DNA of 64,000 nucleotides, taken from assembly GCA_905250885.1 (NCBI GenBank), contig CAJNOQ010000156.1, positions 1 through 64,000 of the forward strand, given 5' to 3'. The notes beneath the pieces are model-generated. The model worked only from the letters and a program-made list of their open reading frames with translations. It ran no database searches and was not told the DNA's origin. The stretch comes from Didymodactylos carnosus. Its lineage: Eukaryota; Rotifera; Eurotatoria; Philodinida; Philodinidae. A program made the translations under genes and the position numbers. Shown here in pieces: positions 1 through 12,830 of the stretch. Numbering within the stretch: the stretch's first letter is position 1; every line of letters starts with the position of its first letter.

Positions 1-273
1 TTTCTAGCTTTCAAAATGGCGGAGAAATCTGGGATGCACGAAAACGTAAAAGTAAAAAATCTCATTTTGAGAAAAACGCAAAATACTTTTTACAAGTGTA
101 TTTCATAACTATTCATTGAGTAATAATCCCCATCCCATCGTAAACAGAATAAATTATAGTGCATTCGATAGCGCAAGTGATGCTCTGTCACATGCACTAT
201 CAAGAAACATATGCACAATTCATTCTATGATATTTCAACTACACTTCGCGAATAATCAGAGAGTCGACTAACC

Positions 274-1105
274 TACGGTGCATAAGTAATGAGACAAATG
301 TCCGTGCCTACTGTGAAGTGAGATTTCATCCAACCGATTTAGTTTTTATTTTATTTGATAGAGCAAGAAAAACTATTTCTAGAACACGCTCAACAAATAC
401 TGTACATGCCATCCCTATACATTTTTAAACGCTTCTGTCTAACTGACAAAAGCATACGTGTCACAATGTTTTGGTCCAGTTCTTTCGCCTTTAAAAGAAT
501 TCTTTTGGCCAACTGGTCAATATTTTGGGCCTCCCAATTGTTCTCATACACTTTCTGTTTCAACAGAGACCAAATCGTTTCAATTGGTCTCGCCTGAGGC
601 ACGTTGGGCGGATTTTATGCCCGTTGTACAATTGATAAAGGGGATCAGCCACTTTCGAATACATTCATTCAAGTACGTTTCTGTACGAACCACGGCCTTG
701 CTTCGGTGAACGTACACGCGACTCATTCCTTTTGGGGAGACGGCCATCCAGACCAACAATTTTGACTCGAACTTCATTCGACGTTTGAATTTGATGTCGG
801 ATGGTATAGACGAAGGGTCAGAGATGTAGTAGGATCGATTAGAAGCAATATCACCGATCAGTGTGAAGTACTTTTCGTCATCCATTACCAACTGAATATT
901 AGGCTTCAAAAGAATGTTACTATGCGTTTTGCTAACTCTTCGTGCTCTTTCTGTGTCATTTTTATTTTTAATTATCGCAAGGCAAGCGATATGCTATTCG
1001 AAAGAGCGCACTTCGGTCTATCTAAAAAAGCATTAATAAGATATAGGTGATGAAATCTCACTTCACAGTAGGCGCGGACATTTATCTCATTACTTATGCA
1101 CCGCA
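274..1105 (-). mobile_element. Tc1/mariner DNA transposon, internally deleted copy
   Basis: The ends form an inverted repeat of about 55 bp (276-330 against 1049-1103) with only two mismatches. It begins with the bases cggtgcataagtaatgaga. Between the ends, on the minus strand, is a broken mariner-type transposase. At about 830 bp the copy is shorter than the 1.2-1.3 kb usual for the family. A TA precedes the left end, as expected for the target site; the matching bases on the right are not TA. The copy cannot make a working transposase, but its ends look intact enough to be moved by one supplied elsewhere. Confidence 0.88.
390..1012 (-). pseudogene. mariner transposase remnant
   Basis: Minus-strand translation shows the first part of a DDE/D transposase core, with MDDEKYFTL near 880 and VWMAVSPKGMSRVYV near 750. 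In another frame comes the C-terminal block NPPNVPQARPIETIW near 600. The stretch between them, which normally carries the second catalytic aspartate, is missing around 610-640 and the frame changes there. The N-terminal helix-turn-helix region is absent, and a stop interrupts the frame near 1000. The gene is therefore dead. Assignment to Tc1/mariner rests on these motifs and on the terminal repeats. Confidence 0.85.
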
Positions 1106-2294
1106 GATTAAGTCACACAATAAATAGATCCCAAAAACCCAAAAAGCTCTGAACAGAAATTAAGATATTAATCGATGACTATATAATTCAAATGGAATTA
1201 GTCTAATTCTTCTGTAATGGTTAGTAGTTCGCTCTAAGAGAGAATCTGCGATTCGTACAAGAGTTTCAAAACATATCAAAGTACATATATAAAAGAGATA
1301 ATGCTAGACATTTAGACGGTGTTTGGATTTTTTCACATAAAATGATCACCATAACCTTAGGGACAACCATCGACTGACTTGTTATTCAATAATACTGACT
1401 ATAAAATATATACTGATTATAAGCAAATACTGAAAAAATAATTTCAGGTCCTCCATCTATGTTTCTCCCAAATCTCGTTGACCAGGAATAATCGAGAAAG
1501 AGCGATCGTCTCGAAACAGAAAATACAATGTGGAAAGAAAGAACGAACAATGCAATTTCTTCTTATAATACAGCAGCAATAATTCTGCTTGTACTAACAG
1601 CCTACTTAACTGTTAATGAGTGTGAATGATATTCCCCACGACCTGGGTATCCATTTGTTAGTGGTTTGATGAGGCTAACAGATTTTAGTAGATAGTAGAG
1701 AGAGATTGTTAACGATGAGATACTATAACTTACAAACCAAAAATGGCAACATCTAATAGCAAGAACAGATAGAATATTTAACTATGGCTGTGTTATAATA
1801 CGTATAGTCAAAGTACGAATAATAATATGAGATGCTAATCTTTGCACTGAATCTAAGAACTCAGTATATGTTGTGAAACCACACACAAGAATTGTGCAAT
1901 AATATTCAATTTTCAGTAAGATGCATGTTTTATATAATAATAAATAAAGAGAGGACAGAAAATTTCTAAATATCTGGTCAATATCGCTAAATAGAGAAAT
2001 TTTCTTTTAAAACAATTCAAGGTTTTTCTATCTATTCATTTAAAAATTTCCAGGCACTTTACTTAGAATCATTCATGAATCCAGCCTTTTGTTTGTAATT
2101 CCTAATACCCATATTCATTACAAACAGATAAAAATTTTCGCTTTTTCTTAAGTGAGTATCAATTTTTTCCTATCTTCCTTATCTTAAATTTTTTTTTCAT
2201 GGTCAAGCAGTGTGTACTATCATTATAGCTCAAGTAGGTGATAGAAAGTGTTTGTAGTTTCAAAAAGAATATTCAAATAGTATTGAAAATTATA
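1106..2294. other. spacer, no gene seen
   Basis: AT-rich sequence between the mariner copy and the first gene. I see no coding frame with recognisable content, no tRNA and no clear repeat. The last 100 bases before 2295 should hold the promoter and 5' UTR of the secreted-protein gene. Confidence 0.5.
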
Positions 2295-3069
2295 ATGACA
2301 CGACTTGTAATTTTGTTAGTTTTATTTACAATCTGTGGTTTGACACAATGTATGTTATTTAAAAAAGATCCAACAAAAACGGATACATCTAAAGCAAAGC
2401 CAGCTAAAAAGGAAAAACCAGGTAAATTAATGATATTCTTTTCTTTATAAAACTTGCTTTGCTGACTATTTATCGTTTTTAAAGTAAAATGTCCAATTGT
2501 AAAAGCAAAATGTAGCAGTTGTGTTGGTGATACAATTTGGATTAACAAAGATTTTGCTCCACAATTAAAAAAGGTTGATACTATTGCAAAACAATGTGGT
2601 ATTAAATTAGCTGTAAAAGGAAGTTATACGCCATCAACAAGTGCTGCGGGACCATTTAACACAGCACATGCTGGAAGACACATAAATTTTATTGTCAATG
2701 ACAAGACAGGAAAAAAACTCCTTTGCAACAGACTATGTTTAGCACGTATGTATCATGTATTATGGTGTAGTTTCTGTTAGAATAGCATCTATTCTGAAAG
2801 TCCAATCTATTTCTAATGAATAGTTGTATATGAGAAAAAATAATATCAACCCTTAATTCAATGAGTAATTTGCATTGTTTTGTTCTGTTACAGAGGAAGG
2901 TGAAAAAGTCCCTGAGGTCAAATGTTTGGTTGCTGGACTTCGAAAAGAAAATATTCGATACGCTCCGAAAGGTGCAGTTGGTTCATTTGATGATGCAAGT
3001 GATGCAAAACCTAATTTTAGCAATGATGCAAAAGTTATTCAAGAAGCATGTAAAGGTTTGAAGTTTTGA
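2295..3069 (+). CDS. small secreted cysteine-containing protein, unknown function
   Basis: Three exons (2295-2421, 2485-2745, 2894-3069) joined by phase-1 introns give 187 residues. All junctions have GT...AG and keep the frame. The first 19 residues (MTRLVILLVLFTICGLTQC) form a clear signal peptide. A lysine/proline/threonine-rich spacer follows, then a domain with CPIVKAKCSSC at its start and later cysteines in CNRLCL and VKCLVAGL, probably disulfide-bonded outside the cell. The central segment TAHAGRHINF faintly recalls the H..G.A.D zinc motif of M15-type peptidases, but the spacing is off and the aspartate is asparagine, so I do not assign that function. An AATAAA lies about 80 bp after the stop. 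Confidence 0.75.
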
Positions 3070-3150
3070 ACACAGTCAGCAGCATTGGAATGTCTGAGAT
3101 ACTAAAAGTTTTTAAATTTTTGAAAATTAGTATGTTTTTTTAAGATTTTG

Positions 3151-3156
3151 AATAAA
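3151..3156 (+). terminator. polyadenylation signal
   Basis: AATAAA about 80 bp after the stop codon of the small secreted-protein gene, in AT-rich 3' sequence. The distance is normal for a short animal 3' UTR. Confidence 0.6.
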
Positions 3157-3695
3157 ACACTAAATGGATTCACATTTAGGAGGTTATTTGATGCATCAGA
3201 TCAAAAATATCTGGGATAAAGGAAGAAATGTTAAGGCTGCCCCCTAGGTCAGAAATACTGATTTTCGTCAAAAATATCGATTTTGGGAAAAGTACATGGA
3301 TGGATAGCCCAAAGTGTCTACTGGCTAATGGCATAATTTTTGTATCGATAGAATAGGTTTTTCATATGTTTTGTGTGAGTTTTCCAGAACCCCCTATAGC
3401 ATAAAAAACGGCATTTTTACACATTTATTGCATTAACGCACGCATCGCCGCACATGTCCCTGCACATCTTCATTAGATCTGACATGACTGATAACCTATA
3501 GCAAAGTATTATATCGACAATATTCTGAAATGAAATCTCTATGGCAAGTTTTTTATCTCATTAATATGGAAACGATCTATTCTCAAAGAGTAGAAAGGCT
3601 AATGTAAGTCAGACACATTTTATTGATTAACGTTCAAATTATCGATAGAAACAACGAAAGTTTCTATCGAACGAAAGATTAAGTTTATAACGGTT
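3157..3695. other. unexplained spacer, possible repeat
   Basis: No coding frame is recognisable. Around 3235-3480 base composition is higher in GC than the surroundings, with short runs such as ccccctagg and cgcacgcatcgccgcacatg. This looks like part of an old interspersed repeat rather than host UTR, but I find no terminal repeats here, so the identity is open. Confidence 0.3.
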
Positions 3696-4637
3696 GTCCC
3701 AGAATAAATTGCACTAAGTCTTGCTGCATTTTTCTCTCATTTCCTATTTATAAAAACATTTCTTTATATACCAAACGATAGAAAATTTAATTCTCTACAA
3801 GATTGTATATTTATTTTTAAGATTCATCTTTGATGTTTGACACAGCAACTCTAACAAGAAAAGCTCCAAACTTTTTTAACTGCACCTTCAAAAAATCAAT
3901 TTTTTGCGCAAAACCCCACTAACAATCACTTATTCAACAAAACAAGGTATACCAAAAAATTCAGCAAGAAATTATCTACAATATGATGATTTTTTTTAAT
4001 GAGAAATAATGATTTTTTCGATGAAATTGGAGCGTAACAGTGTCTGTGAAAAAGGCCATTTTCTCCTATTTTTCGGTCATCTTAGCCGGTTCGGTCATCC
4101 AGTATTTTCTAGGTTTTCAGGTAAAAAAAGTAGCGGGTTTATTTATTAGTTACACAGTCTAATAGAGCGAGAAATTCTGCATTTTTTGGTCCTATATATA
4201 AACTAATGACTTGAACTTTGGATTTTATACTGGAATAGTCAAAACGTTTTTTTAGTGCTAGAAACTTCGGTGGATTTGGAAGTTTATGTATTAAAGCCGC
4301 GGGCAATTGAAATAAATTAACTTCAAGTAAACTCTTTTGTAAAGCATAAAATTCTTCAACATTTGACGATAATAAAATTATTTCGAATTTTTTGTACTCA
4401 TTATAAACAATTACAAAAAGAGAACAGTCTGCACTTTAAAACTGCGTTGTACAGTTAAAAATTGTGGAGGTTTTCTTGTTAGAGTTATTGTACCAAGCAT
4501 TAAAGATAAAGCTTAAAAATAAATTTACAATCTTGTAGAGAATTAAATTGTCTATCGTTTGGTATATAAAGAAATGTTTTTATAAATAAGAAATGAGAGA
4601 AAAATGCACCAAGATTTATTGCAGTGAAATTGGGATA
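3696..4637. mobile_element. fold-back non-autonomous DNA transposon
   Basis: Two arms of roughly 190-200 bp are inverted copies of each other (about 3696-3890 and 4440-4637). Both contain an easily recognised block, catttttctctcatttc followed by ttataaaaacatttctttatataccaaacgata. Identity is high in the core and drops toward the tips, with small indels. The interior of about 550 bp holds no transposase. This is the structure of a long-TIR MITE. The tips start tgtccca/tgggata, but I cannot fix the target duplication. Confidence 0.75.
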
Positions 4638-4734
4638 TGATAGATCGTGGCAAGAGGTTCCACTCCGTACATGTACGGGGAAGAAAAGAGTGTTTAGTTG
4701 CTTCTAAGCTTGTCTTAGGGATAGTCCATTGGCA

Positions 4735-5185
4735 TCAATTATTCAGCCTATCGAACGTTCTGTTAGTTAAAGGTGTGATCATGTTAAATCTTGATAGAGC
4801 GCTTTTGATTATCATAATTTTATGAAAATGTAACAAACAAAAATATTTTCGTCTTTCAGTTAAATCAGGAAAACTTAATTTGTTCATCAATAATGAACTG
4901 CTCGTTTCATAGTCATTACAGATTATTCTGGCTGCCACTTTTTGAACAGAAACTAGTGGGTGTAAATGCATTTTTGCAGTAGTATCATAAACAACAGAAC
5001 AATAGTCCATGACTGGCATTATGCACGTTTCAACGATGTGAAGACATAGAGAGGATCGTGCGCTGTTAAATGTACGGTGCATTGCACCTAACATCTGTCT
5101 ACACTTTTTGGTACATTAGAAGTATGAAATTTCCATATTAGATTGTGCGATAAAAAAACTCCTAACAACTTATTATTGACTATTT
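4735..5185 (-). mobile_element. LINE (non-LTR) retrotransposon fragment
   Basis: The minus strand encodes about 119 residues typical of the region after the reverse transcriptase core in jockey/CR1-like LINEs. It has an MLGAMHRTF start region, YCSVVYDT, LVSVQKVAARIICNDY and a following RRKYFCLLHFHKIM segment. Upstream sequence (to about 5185) continues the similarity in a shifted frame (KLLGVFLSHNLIWKFH). Only a short piece is left and its 5' part is absent, so it is a dead 5'-truncated or fragmented copy. The family within LINEs cannot be fixed from this piece. Confidence 0.7.
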
Positions 5186-5768
5186 CCAGCAAAGAAAACA
5201 GAAATTAGTTGATTACAAAATCAAAATACCTTGCGAAGAACTGCATTTACATTATATTCGAGGTTTTTATTTTAAATGGTTATATTATACACAGCATTAT
5301 TATGGTTTGAAAATATTTATCTTTGGGAATTAATACTCTTGTTATGTTTCTGTTCTTCAAAATGAAAAATCATTGACATTTTATGAAATACGTAAATAAA
5401 TCTAGTTCATTCACTTTCTCAGAAATGACGGAAAAAAACTGAATGTTTGACGGTTTTTCCAAGCTAGAAATGTAACAAAACGTTTCTATACAAGTATTTT
5501 ACTCTGTCTATTTTAAAAAATAGCTCTCATTTTAATTACTAATGTTTTTATCTACTCTTATAACAATATTATACGTTCGACATATTATAATCGCACATCG
5601 ATCATGATAAGAGATATCATAATTTCTTAAAAATCAGCTTAAAATTTTATTTATTGCACGTCTATTTCTTTGACGAGATGGGATCTAGCTTCGGGATAAT
5701 TTATATGGGTTACTCTTTTTTTTCTTCTTCTCTCGAAACAAATAAGTAATATATTGTCTAAAAAATAT

Positions 5769-5811
5769 TACTTTTTCTTGATCAAATATTGTATTTGATC
5801 AAGAAAAAGTA
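5769..5811. repeat. perfect 20-bp-arm hairpin
   Basis: The arms 5769-5788 and 5792-5811 are exact inverted copies around a 3-base loop (ttg). The arm core is cttgatcaaat. A related but imperfect direct echo (gattaatcaaggaaaagta) follows at about 5823. No T-run or gene end is placed so as to make it a terminator. Confidence 0.8.
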
Positions 5812-6307
5812 GGTATTTTTTGTGATTAATCAAGGAAAAGTATGTATTTGACACATCATTAGAAGCAATTTTTAAGTACTTAGATTTCATCAAAGTTTAG
5901 CCGATTTCATTTAATGAACCTTTAATCTTAATCCAATGTTTTTTTCTGCTATTATTTACAAAATTTGTACAGTTTATTATTGTTACCTTTTTTTATTTTA
6001 TTTCTGAATAGCTCTTCTCAAGGTGTGAATTCAAAAAGCACTTATTTTTTACTCAATCTCTGACTTACAGTATTAAAACTAATAACTGAGGGAACATAAT
6101 AGAAAAACGAAACATGATGTATACTAAAGTCATCCTGAAGACATTTGAAGATATTTGCAAAACAAGATAGATTCTGTATCTTGAAGTATACACATACTGA
6201 TGTTTTCTGCATAGATACAACGATTGATACACACAGTAATAAACCTATATTTTGCCGATTTCGAATAAAAGCCTGTTAGTTCTACGTTACACTCTTCGAT
6301 TTCAATC

Positions 6308-6308
<1 letters not shown>

Positions 6309-6342
<34 letters not shown>
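6309..6342. repeat. (TA)n microsatellite
   Basis: An uninterrupted TA run of about 34 bp. It creates a spurious YIYIYI frame on the minus strand. Confidence 0.9.
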
Positions 6343-6343
<1 letters not shown>

Positions 6344-9300
6344 GTACATTTGCGTAAGACAATAAATCTATATCTGAACACGTTATTATATGCTCTTGAT
6401 GTAATTGGATCTATATTTGTAACGAAACTGGATTCAATAATACCATCGGATTACCACAACAGTAGTGAAAGATTATCAACGAAATAGAGAGAAAGAGAGA
6501 GGAAGAGAGATAGTTTGTAGTTTATTTTTTTTTCGTTGAAACAATTGTATATGCGATCGTCTTTCAATCCACGTACAATAAAAGTAATAAAAAAACGGTT
6601 AAAATTCAATAAAAAGGATTAAAATCCATCCACGCACAAAACAAAAAATTGAATAGAAAAGAAAATCCTCTTTTATCGATTTGGCAAGGCTGAGATAGAA
6701 ACTCTTTTTATTATAAAGAGAAATTTAATTAACAAATGATAAAAGAAATGTAGAACGACTTAGTCGATCAACTAATGATTTTTTAATTTCCTTCGAACGA
6801 AAAGGTATGTAGTGAGTACTATCATCTCTGAATGTTCAATGATATAATAACGATTCATCCACTTTGTCTTGAATAAAAGACTTTAAAAAATTTATATGTT
6901 ATCAATAATTGTATGAGACAGACAGTGACAGTTTTTTTTCGTTTAGAACAGTATTTTGTAATAGATTTGAATCATCAACAATACTTTTTCTTTTTCTTGA
7001 CGGAATACGTGACCGTCATTCTTTTTTCATTATCTACGTGTACTCAACACGATTAGTTAAGTCATAATAACAATGTTGTTTCCTCTTCAACAAACGAGAA
7101 TCGTCTAATGGATCTCGTTTTGCTTCTATTTGCCTTTTAAAAAGACAATTGAGTATTCATTCTTTATCGTATATCTAAAGAAAGGTTTCTTCTTCATTTC
7201 TTTAATTTTTATTTTTTGTTTTTTCTACAAATACGTTGACAAACCGCACGAGACAAAAGGTAGCTTTAACTTTGATATTTGACAGAAAAGAAACGAAATT
7301 TGTTTACCTGTGTCTTCTAACAGATTCGACACACATTTGTAAACCATTTTGTATTTATTCTTTTCTTTTTTTTTCAAGTGAACTGTTCAGAATTGATAAA
7401 AATATAGAATAAAAGTTCAATTCCAACACTTCTACTTCAAATTAATCGAATTATTTGTAGACATATAAAAATGTTCTTTAAAACGATTTTATTTTTAGCA
7501 AGAAATTAGTAAACTTTATTTCCTCCTTCTATTATCGTATTGAAGGACTATGAATATGTCTCTTCAAACTCTCGATATTGTCTCTTTCTTTCTATATATA
7601 ACATACATAGATGTGGAGGATTTCTCATGTTCATCGTTTCAAAGTCAAATTTTAAAGAAATTCCAGTAAAAATAAGATATAATTAATCAACAAACAAATA
7701 AACCTAACCACTACCTACAAGCAATAACACAGATTCTCAACTTGAACCTGATGCAAATCGATGTTTTGTCATCAAAACAAACAAACAAAATATCTGAATA
7801 TGATTAAATCTACATCAGACACACTCGATATCTTATTAAAGAATATCTCAAATATTCTAATTATAATCATCAAATCAATAAGTGTGCTATGAGTGTGAAA
7901 AAGAAGATTCAAAATTTATGAACAAGTCAATCATTATCCGATACATTAACCAACCAAAAATTGTCCTTGATGTACAATTCTTACAGTATTTCACTAAAAA
8001 TAACAAGAAAAAGTGGCTTTAATAACAAATAATTATAACGGTAATATTGAACAAGTATTACTTTATCAGACATAAAACTTTGAACAAAAATATTGACAAA
8101 AGCAGAATAAGAAATCTTAGCAAAAATAGACGAAATAATTAATCATTTAGAAATCCAAATTGATGTGTATAAGATATCTGTGATATACAAGATAAATTCG
8201 ACCATTTATAACAAAATATTGATAGAGATAATAAACATTCAATAGTTCTGAAGATAACATAATTTAAAGTATAAAAAAACACTTGAAAATCAACTTGAAG
8301 ACTTTTTTAAAGTTATTCTACCACCTTTAGAGAATGCAATTCATCATATCCTTATTCAAATTACAACGAAAGAATATCGAGATTAAAAGCACAACAGTCA
8401 ATATCAGAAACAGAGTTTTTAATTTAATAAAACTTAACGCTCAATTATATTGTTGTTGTTGCTTGTCTATTCTTCCTTTTTGTTGTAGAGTATAGAGTTT
8501 TATGTACACAATGGTCTACGAAAGAAACGTTTTTACAACAAATTTGTACAATATCTTTTATTCTTTTTTTATATTTAGATAGAGCGCGTTTGTAATAAAA
8601 TAGGATATTGTGCGGGTGTGTATTGACTTCTTTTGGTGTTAGCAATAATTTTTTTCCACTTACGTGGTTGTTATTTGTTCACCTTTATGTTAACATGCTC
8701 ATTTCTTTACCACCAGCTACCATTACCACCATATAAATTTATTAATGTTAACAAAATTTTGTGAAATTCTTAGCCTTTAACACAAAGTAGAATGCAATCG
8801 AATAAATGCATTAGCTTCGGGTAGAAAAGTTCAAGTGGAACATTTGAATTGTTTTCCGCTTGAATTATATTGACGAATGACTTGTTTACTCTTTACATCC
8901 AACAAATCGAGACAATTTTGATTGAACAAAACTAATTTCAAACGCATTATAAACTCTTCTTTTTTTGTTTTTATTCATTATTTTTCTAATTATGTTGAAG
9001 AAGAAATGATTTCAAAACATATTGATGTGTATCTGACATTCGTCACCATACATTCTATTTTTAAATAGCAATTAAAATAACATGAAGTGCTTTTTTCGTC
9101 TTTTTCTCGTGTCATTTTTTTTCATACCGGATATATGTGTACATGTTTCTCTGTTGGTATACCTATGTCATGTGTATATACTCGGTTCCAACATGCAGAA
9201 GGTGTCAAATCACTTACATGGACAGCAAAAAAGATTTACGATTGCGCAAAAAGAAAAGAAAAGTTGTACATGCTATTTATTTCGAGGCCTTCTTTCCCTC

Positions 9301-12300
9301 TTTCTGTTTTCTTAGTCATTTTTTTTTTATGTTTTAGATTATTTTTTTTTCTCTCTCTCTTTCTCTCTGTGATGATGATGATAATTGTACCACTTGCTGC
9401 TCCTGTTAAACTTGTACGTATTATACACTCCTTCTTTTGTTAGTATATTGTTACTTTTTACATCAGGATAAAAAAAAAAAGGTAAAAATTCCCTCAACGA
9501 AGATATATAAAACAGATTTATTATCGAGCTGTTGATGCTGCATGGTGTTTTTTCTCCTATATACTTATAAAGAATGAAAAACCACAAACACACTTTCTGG
9601 CTGCTGTAAAGTAAATGATTTTTGATTTTCTTTTTTTTTCTGCTTTGATTCTTTTGTTTTACATATTATGAGTGTGTGCAGATATGACTATAGTATTATT
9701 ATGTAATGACTGTAAAAAAGCAATGCAACAACACTCATCTTAAACGGTTTAAATTGTTTTCATTTTTTACTGTTTATTTAATCGAAATGAAAACTGTTTC
9801 GATTATGACTTTAGTGTATGTTAGGGTATGAAATGAAATTTTGTGTTTGTTTTATTTTTGACAGAAAAAAAAAGAAAAAGAAAAGGAAATCAGAACAATG
9901 GGTAAAATTTGCAACGGAAGAAATAAAATAAGCATTACCATGACAGATGAACGCACACTTGAGTTGAAAAGAAAGGCTCAAATTATATAAATTAATTAAT
10001 TAATTAGGCATAACGAATTATACCTATTATGTCTACACGTTATATTGTCTTAGTTTTCAAGCAGGTAAGTGATCTCTTTTTAAGAAAAGACATCAATAAT
10101 TCAGTGAAAGAAGATATGATCATCTGCAAGGGTTCAGGTAGACGAAATTTCTTTCAAAATAGTCTTCTGCGATAATTAATTAACAGTTATAACTTCTTCA
10201 AACAAATTTTTATCTTATCAATGATCATTTCTTCAACTGATAACAAATTGTGTTTAAATTTTTATAGTTAAACTTGAAGTAGCGTGTGCATAAAGTCATT
10301 TTTTTTTTTTCTATAAGAAAAATGAAAAATTTTCAAACATACCAAACATACTGTAGCTGCTTTTTTTGAATATCATTCTTATATTTTTTTTTCAAATATT
10401 ATTTTATTTTTATTGTCTTTTCTAGGTGTACATTAACATAACAATGTTTACAAATTGCTGCATGATATGATTTATTTATTATTCTCTTTCTCTTCAACAT
10501 AATATACTTATTATTATTATTATTACTATTTCGTTAATTTTTCGTGTATTTTGTTTTCTCTTTTATTCAACTTTCTCGACGCCATATCAAATTAGCTACG
10601 TACATATGTCGTCTTTTTTTCATCATTTATACGAGAAAAGAATTCTACTTTGTTGAAGAAAAAAAAAGAGGAAGAAGAACATCATAAAGTGTGTATTCTT
10701 GCCCTCTACACGTTTGTTCGTTTATACGTTTGTATATAATTTACTGATTATATTTTATTATCATTATTATTATTATTATTAAACTTTATTAAACTTTATT
10801 ATTAAAAAACGTCGTAACGCGTTTTATGTATGAAGAGAAAGAGAATTATTGTTTAATTATTAAATGAACATAAAAGCAACAACAGATAAAATTATTAATT
10901 ACATAATTTCTAGTAAGTGATGTATTACATATGTTATGAAAAAATGTCTAAAATGTGTTAACGATTGTATAGCATTAGTAGAGAATTAGAATTTTTAAAA
11001 AAAATATCTATAAAATCTGTGAAAAATTACGGAATCCATTGATTTTTTGCATAATCTATCTGATGATATCAGCAAATTTCCAAAGAGATTGGATAAAGTA
11101 CAGACAGAATAGTCTTAAACTTTGCTAAAATATATCGAAAGAATAGATAAAAATGTGGTAAATTTTGAGACATGAGTTGTTGTATTTTTTTATTGAACAT
11201 TGACTACAATTAATATCAAATCATTTTTCGTTGAGAAATGAACATAAAAAGTTGGAAACACAAATATGAATTTGCTACAGTGATGAATGTGACTTGAATG
11301 TTGTCAAGACTATCATCTTCGCTAGGATATCACTATATAGAATCATAGAAAGATAAGGATACGGAATGATGGAAGAGTGAAGATGAAATAGAAGAATTAC
11401 ATTCCAATTGGACAAAAATTCATAATATAGTCAAAACTCGTGAAAGTGACAAATTATCAGAGGCATATTTACACATTTCTACGGTTGAATGAGAAAAACA
11501 ACATTTTAAATTAGTTACGGTAGAGAAGTGCAAATTTATTTCGTATTCTTTCTGGCTATTCTATAAAATACAAAATTTTCGATGATTTTATAGAAAGACG
11601 AATATTGTATATTTTCTCTCAAGCATATACCTGTAAAAAAGAAAAAGAATAACGCCCCTAATGTACAGTAGTCGGATTCTAAAAACTACTAGGAAAAATT
11701 ATCATCTAATATTTGTCAACTTCTAGAATTTTGATAGAGATAGATAAACGTTTACAACGAAAATACATAAAAATAATTTGGTTTAAATCGTAAACATTGA
11801 CCTAAATAAACAAAAGATATCTGATCCCTGGTTGTTAATATTTATAACGAGAGAAAAAGAGTAGGATTATGTACCAAAATGATATATATATATATATTTT
11901 CATTTTAAATATAACTACATAGACTTTAGATATTATTATTTGCTATTTTTTTTCCTTACGTTATCGAAATATTCCACTAATATGATGTGTTTTCTCATCA
12001 TACAATTTTTTAAAGAGAAATTGTTTACTTTTTGTTGTTGATAATTTTATTTCGAATAAAATATTGACTGTTTATTCACCATAGTTGACGGAAGTTGTTG
12101 TATTGTTTCCACAAAAACAAGTGAAGTATATCTTATTATCTAACAATCTAATTTGTGTCTTGTTATAAATATTTTTTGATTATAAAACATATATAGATTA
12201 TGTTTCACTTCGACATTTTTATCGTGTCCTATGGACAGAAGTAGAAGAAATCAAGATATCAAATTTTTTTTATGATGTTTATGATTTAAAAGACATTTAG

Positions 12301-12441
12301 AGTCCAAGCTCTTTTTTTCTTCTCCCTCTCTCTCTTGAGAGAAAAAGTTCCAATTGCTCGTCCATTTTTTTTTTTCTTTAAAAGAGACTTATATTATTAC
12401 TGATGCTGCAACAACATTGAAAGAAAGTAGACTTCTATGTA

Positions 12442-12464
12442 CACACACACACACACACACACAT
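12442..12464. repeat. (AC)n microsatellite
   Basis: About 11 AC units in the gene-poor region. Confidence 0.9.
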
Positions 12465-12689
12465 GGTATAGTGATAATATAGCACTTCTTTTGTCTTCAT
12501 AGATCACCTTTTTGTAAAATAATTTTTTTTTTTTTTGAAAAAAAAATATCGAAGCACATCTTTCTTTCTTTTCAGCTAGGACGTCATCTTTGCTTTGTGT
12601 GTACGTCTGTTGTTCCTCTATATTTTTTCAGGTAAGAAAAACAAAATTTCGATTGAAGCTTATTCAACATTTGAAAAAGATAAGTGTTC

Positions 12690-12830
12690 TTTCTGTCTAG
12701 AATTTGACCCCATGTTGGGAGGAGGAGAAGCGGTCTCTCTACAATGTATCTCTGTCATCTCAATGAAATATGTTGCTTATACAAAAGTCAAGTGTGCTGA
12801 TCACAAATACGACGAAATTTAGATACTAGT
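12690..12830. mobile_element. possible decayed relative of the 28 kb intron element
   Basis: The stretch near 12787-12832 (caagtgtgctgatcacaaat) resembles caagtgcgctgattacaaat at 28010-28030, inside the long-TIR element of the PDZ gene, and the following bases are also similar. Nearby accccatg recalls its atggggtc. Only one arm is visible, so this would be a fragment. The match is by eye and modest. Confidence 0.3.

Noticed and set aside
4637-4825. Plus-strand frame of 62 codons
   Set aside because: It overlaps the end of the fold-back element and is antisense to the LINE fragment, with no recognisable content.
6130-6381. Minus-strand frame of 83 codons
   Set aside because: It is carried through by the TA microsatellite, and the rest has no domain or codon signal.
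9082-9593. Overlapping frames on both strands
   Set aside because: Phenylalanine/serine-rich translations of T runs and CT repeats. No splice context or family resemblance.
12595-12822. 75-codon frame with several cysteines
   Set aside because: It overlaps the possible transposon trace and has no homologous motif. It starts at an arbitrary ATG in AT-rich sequence.
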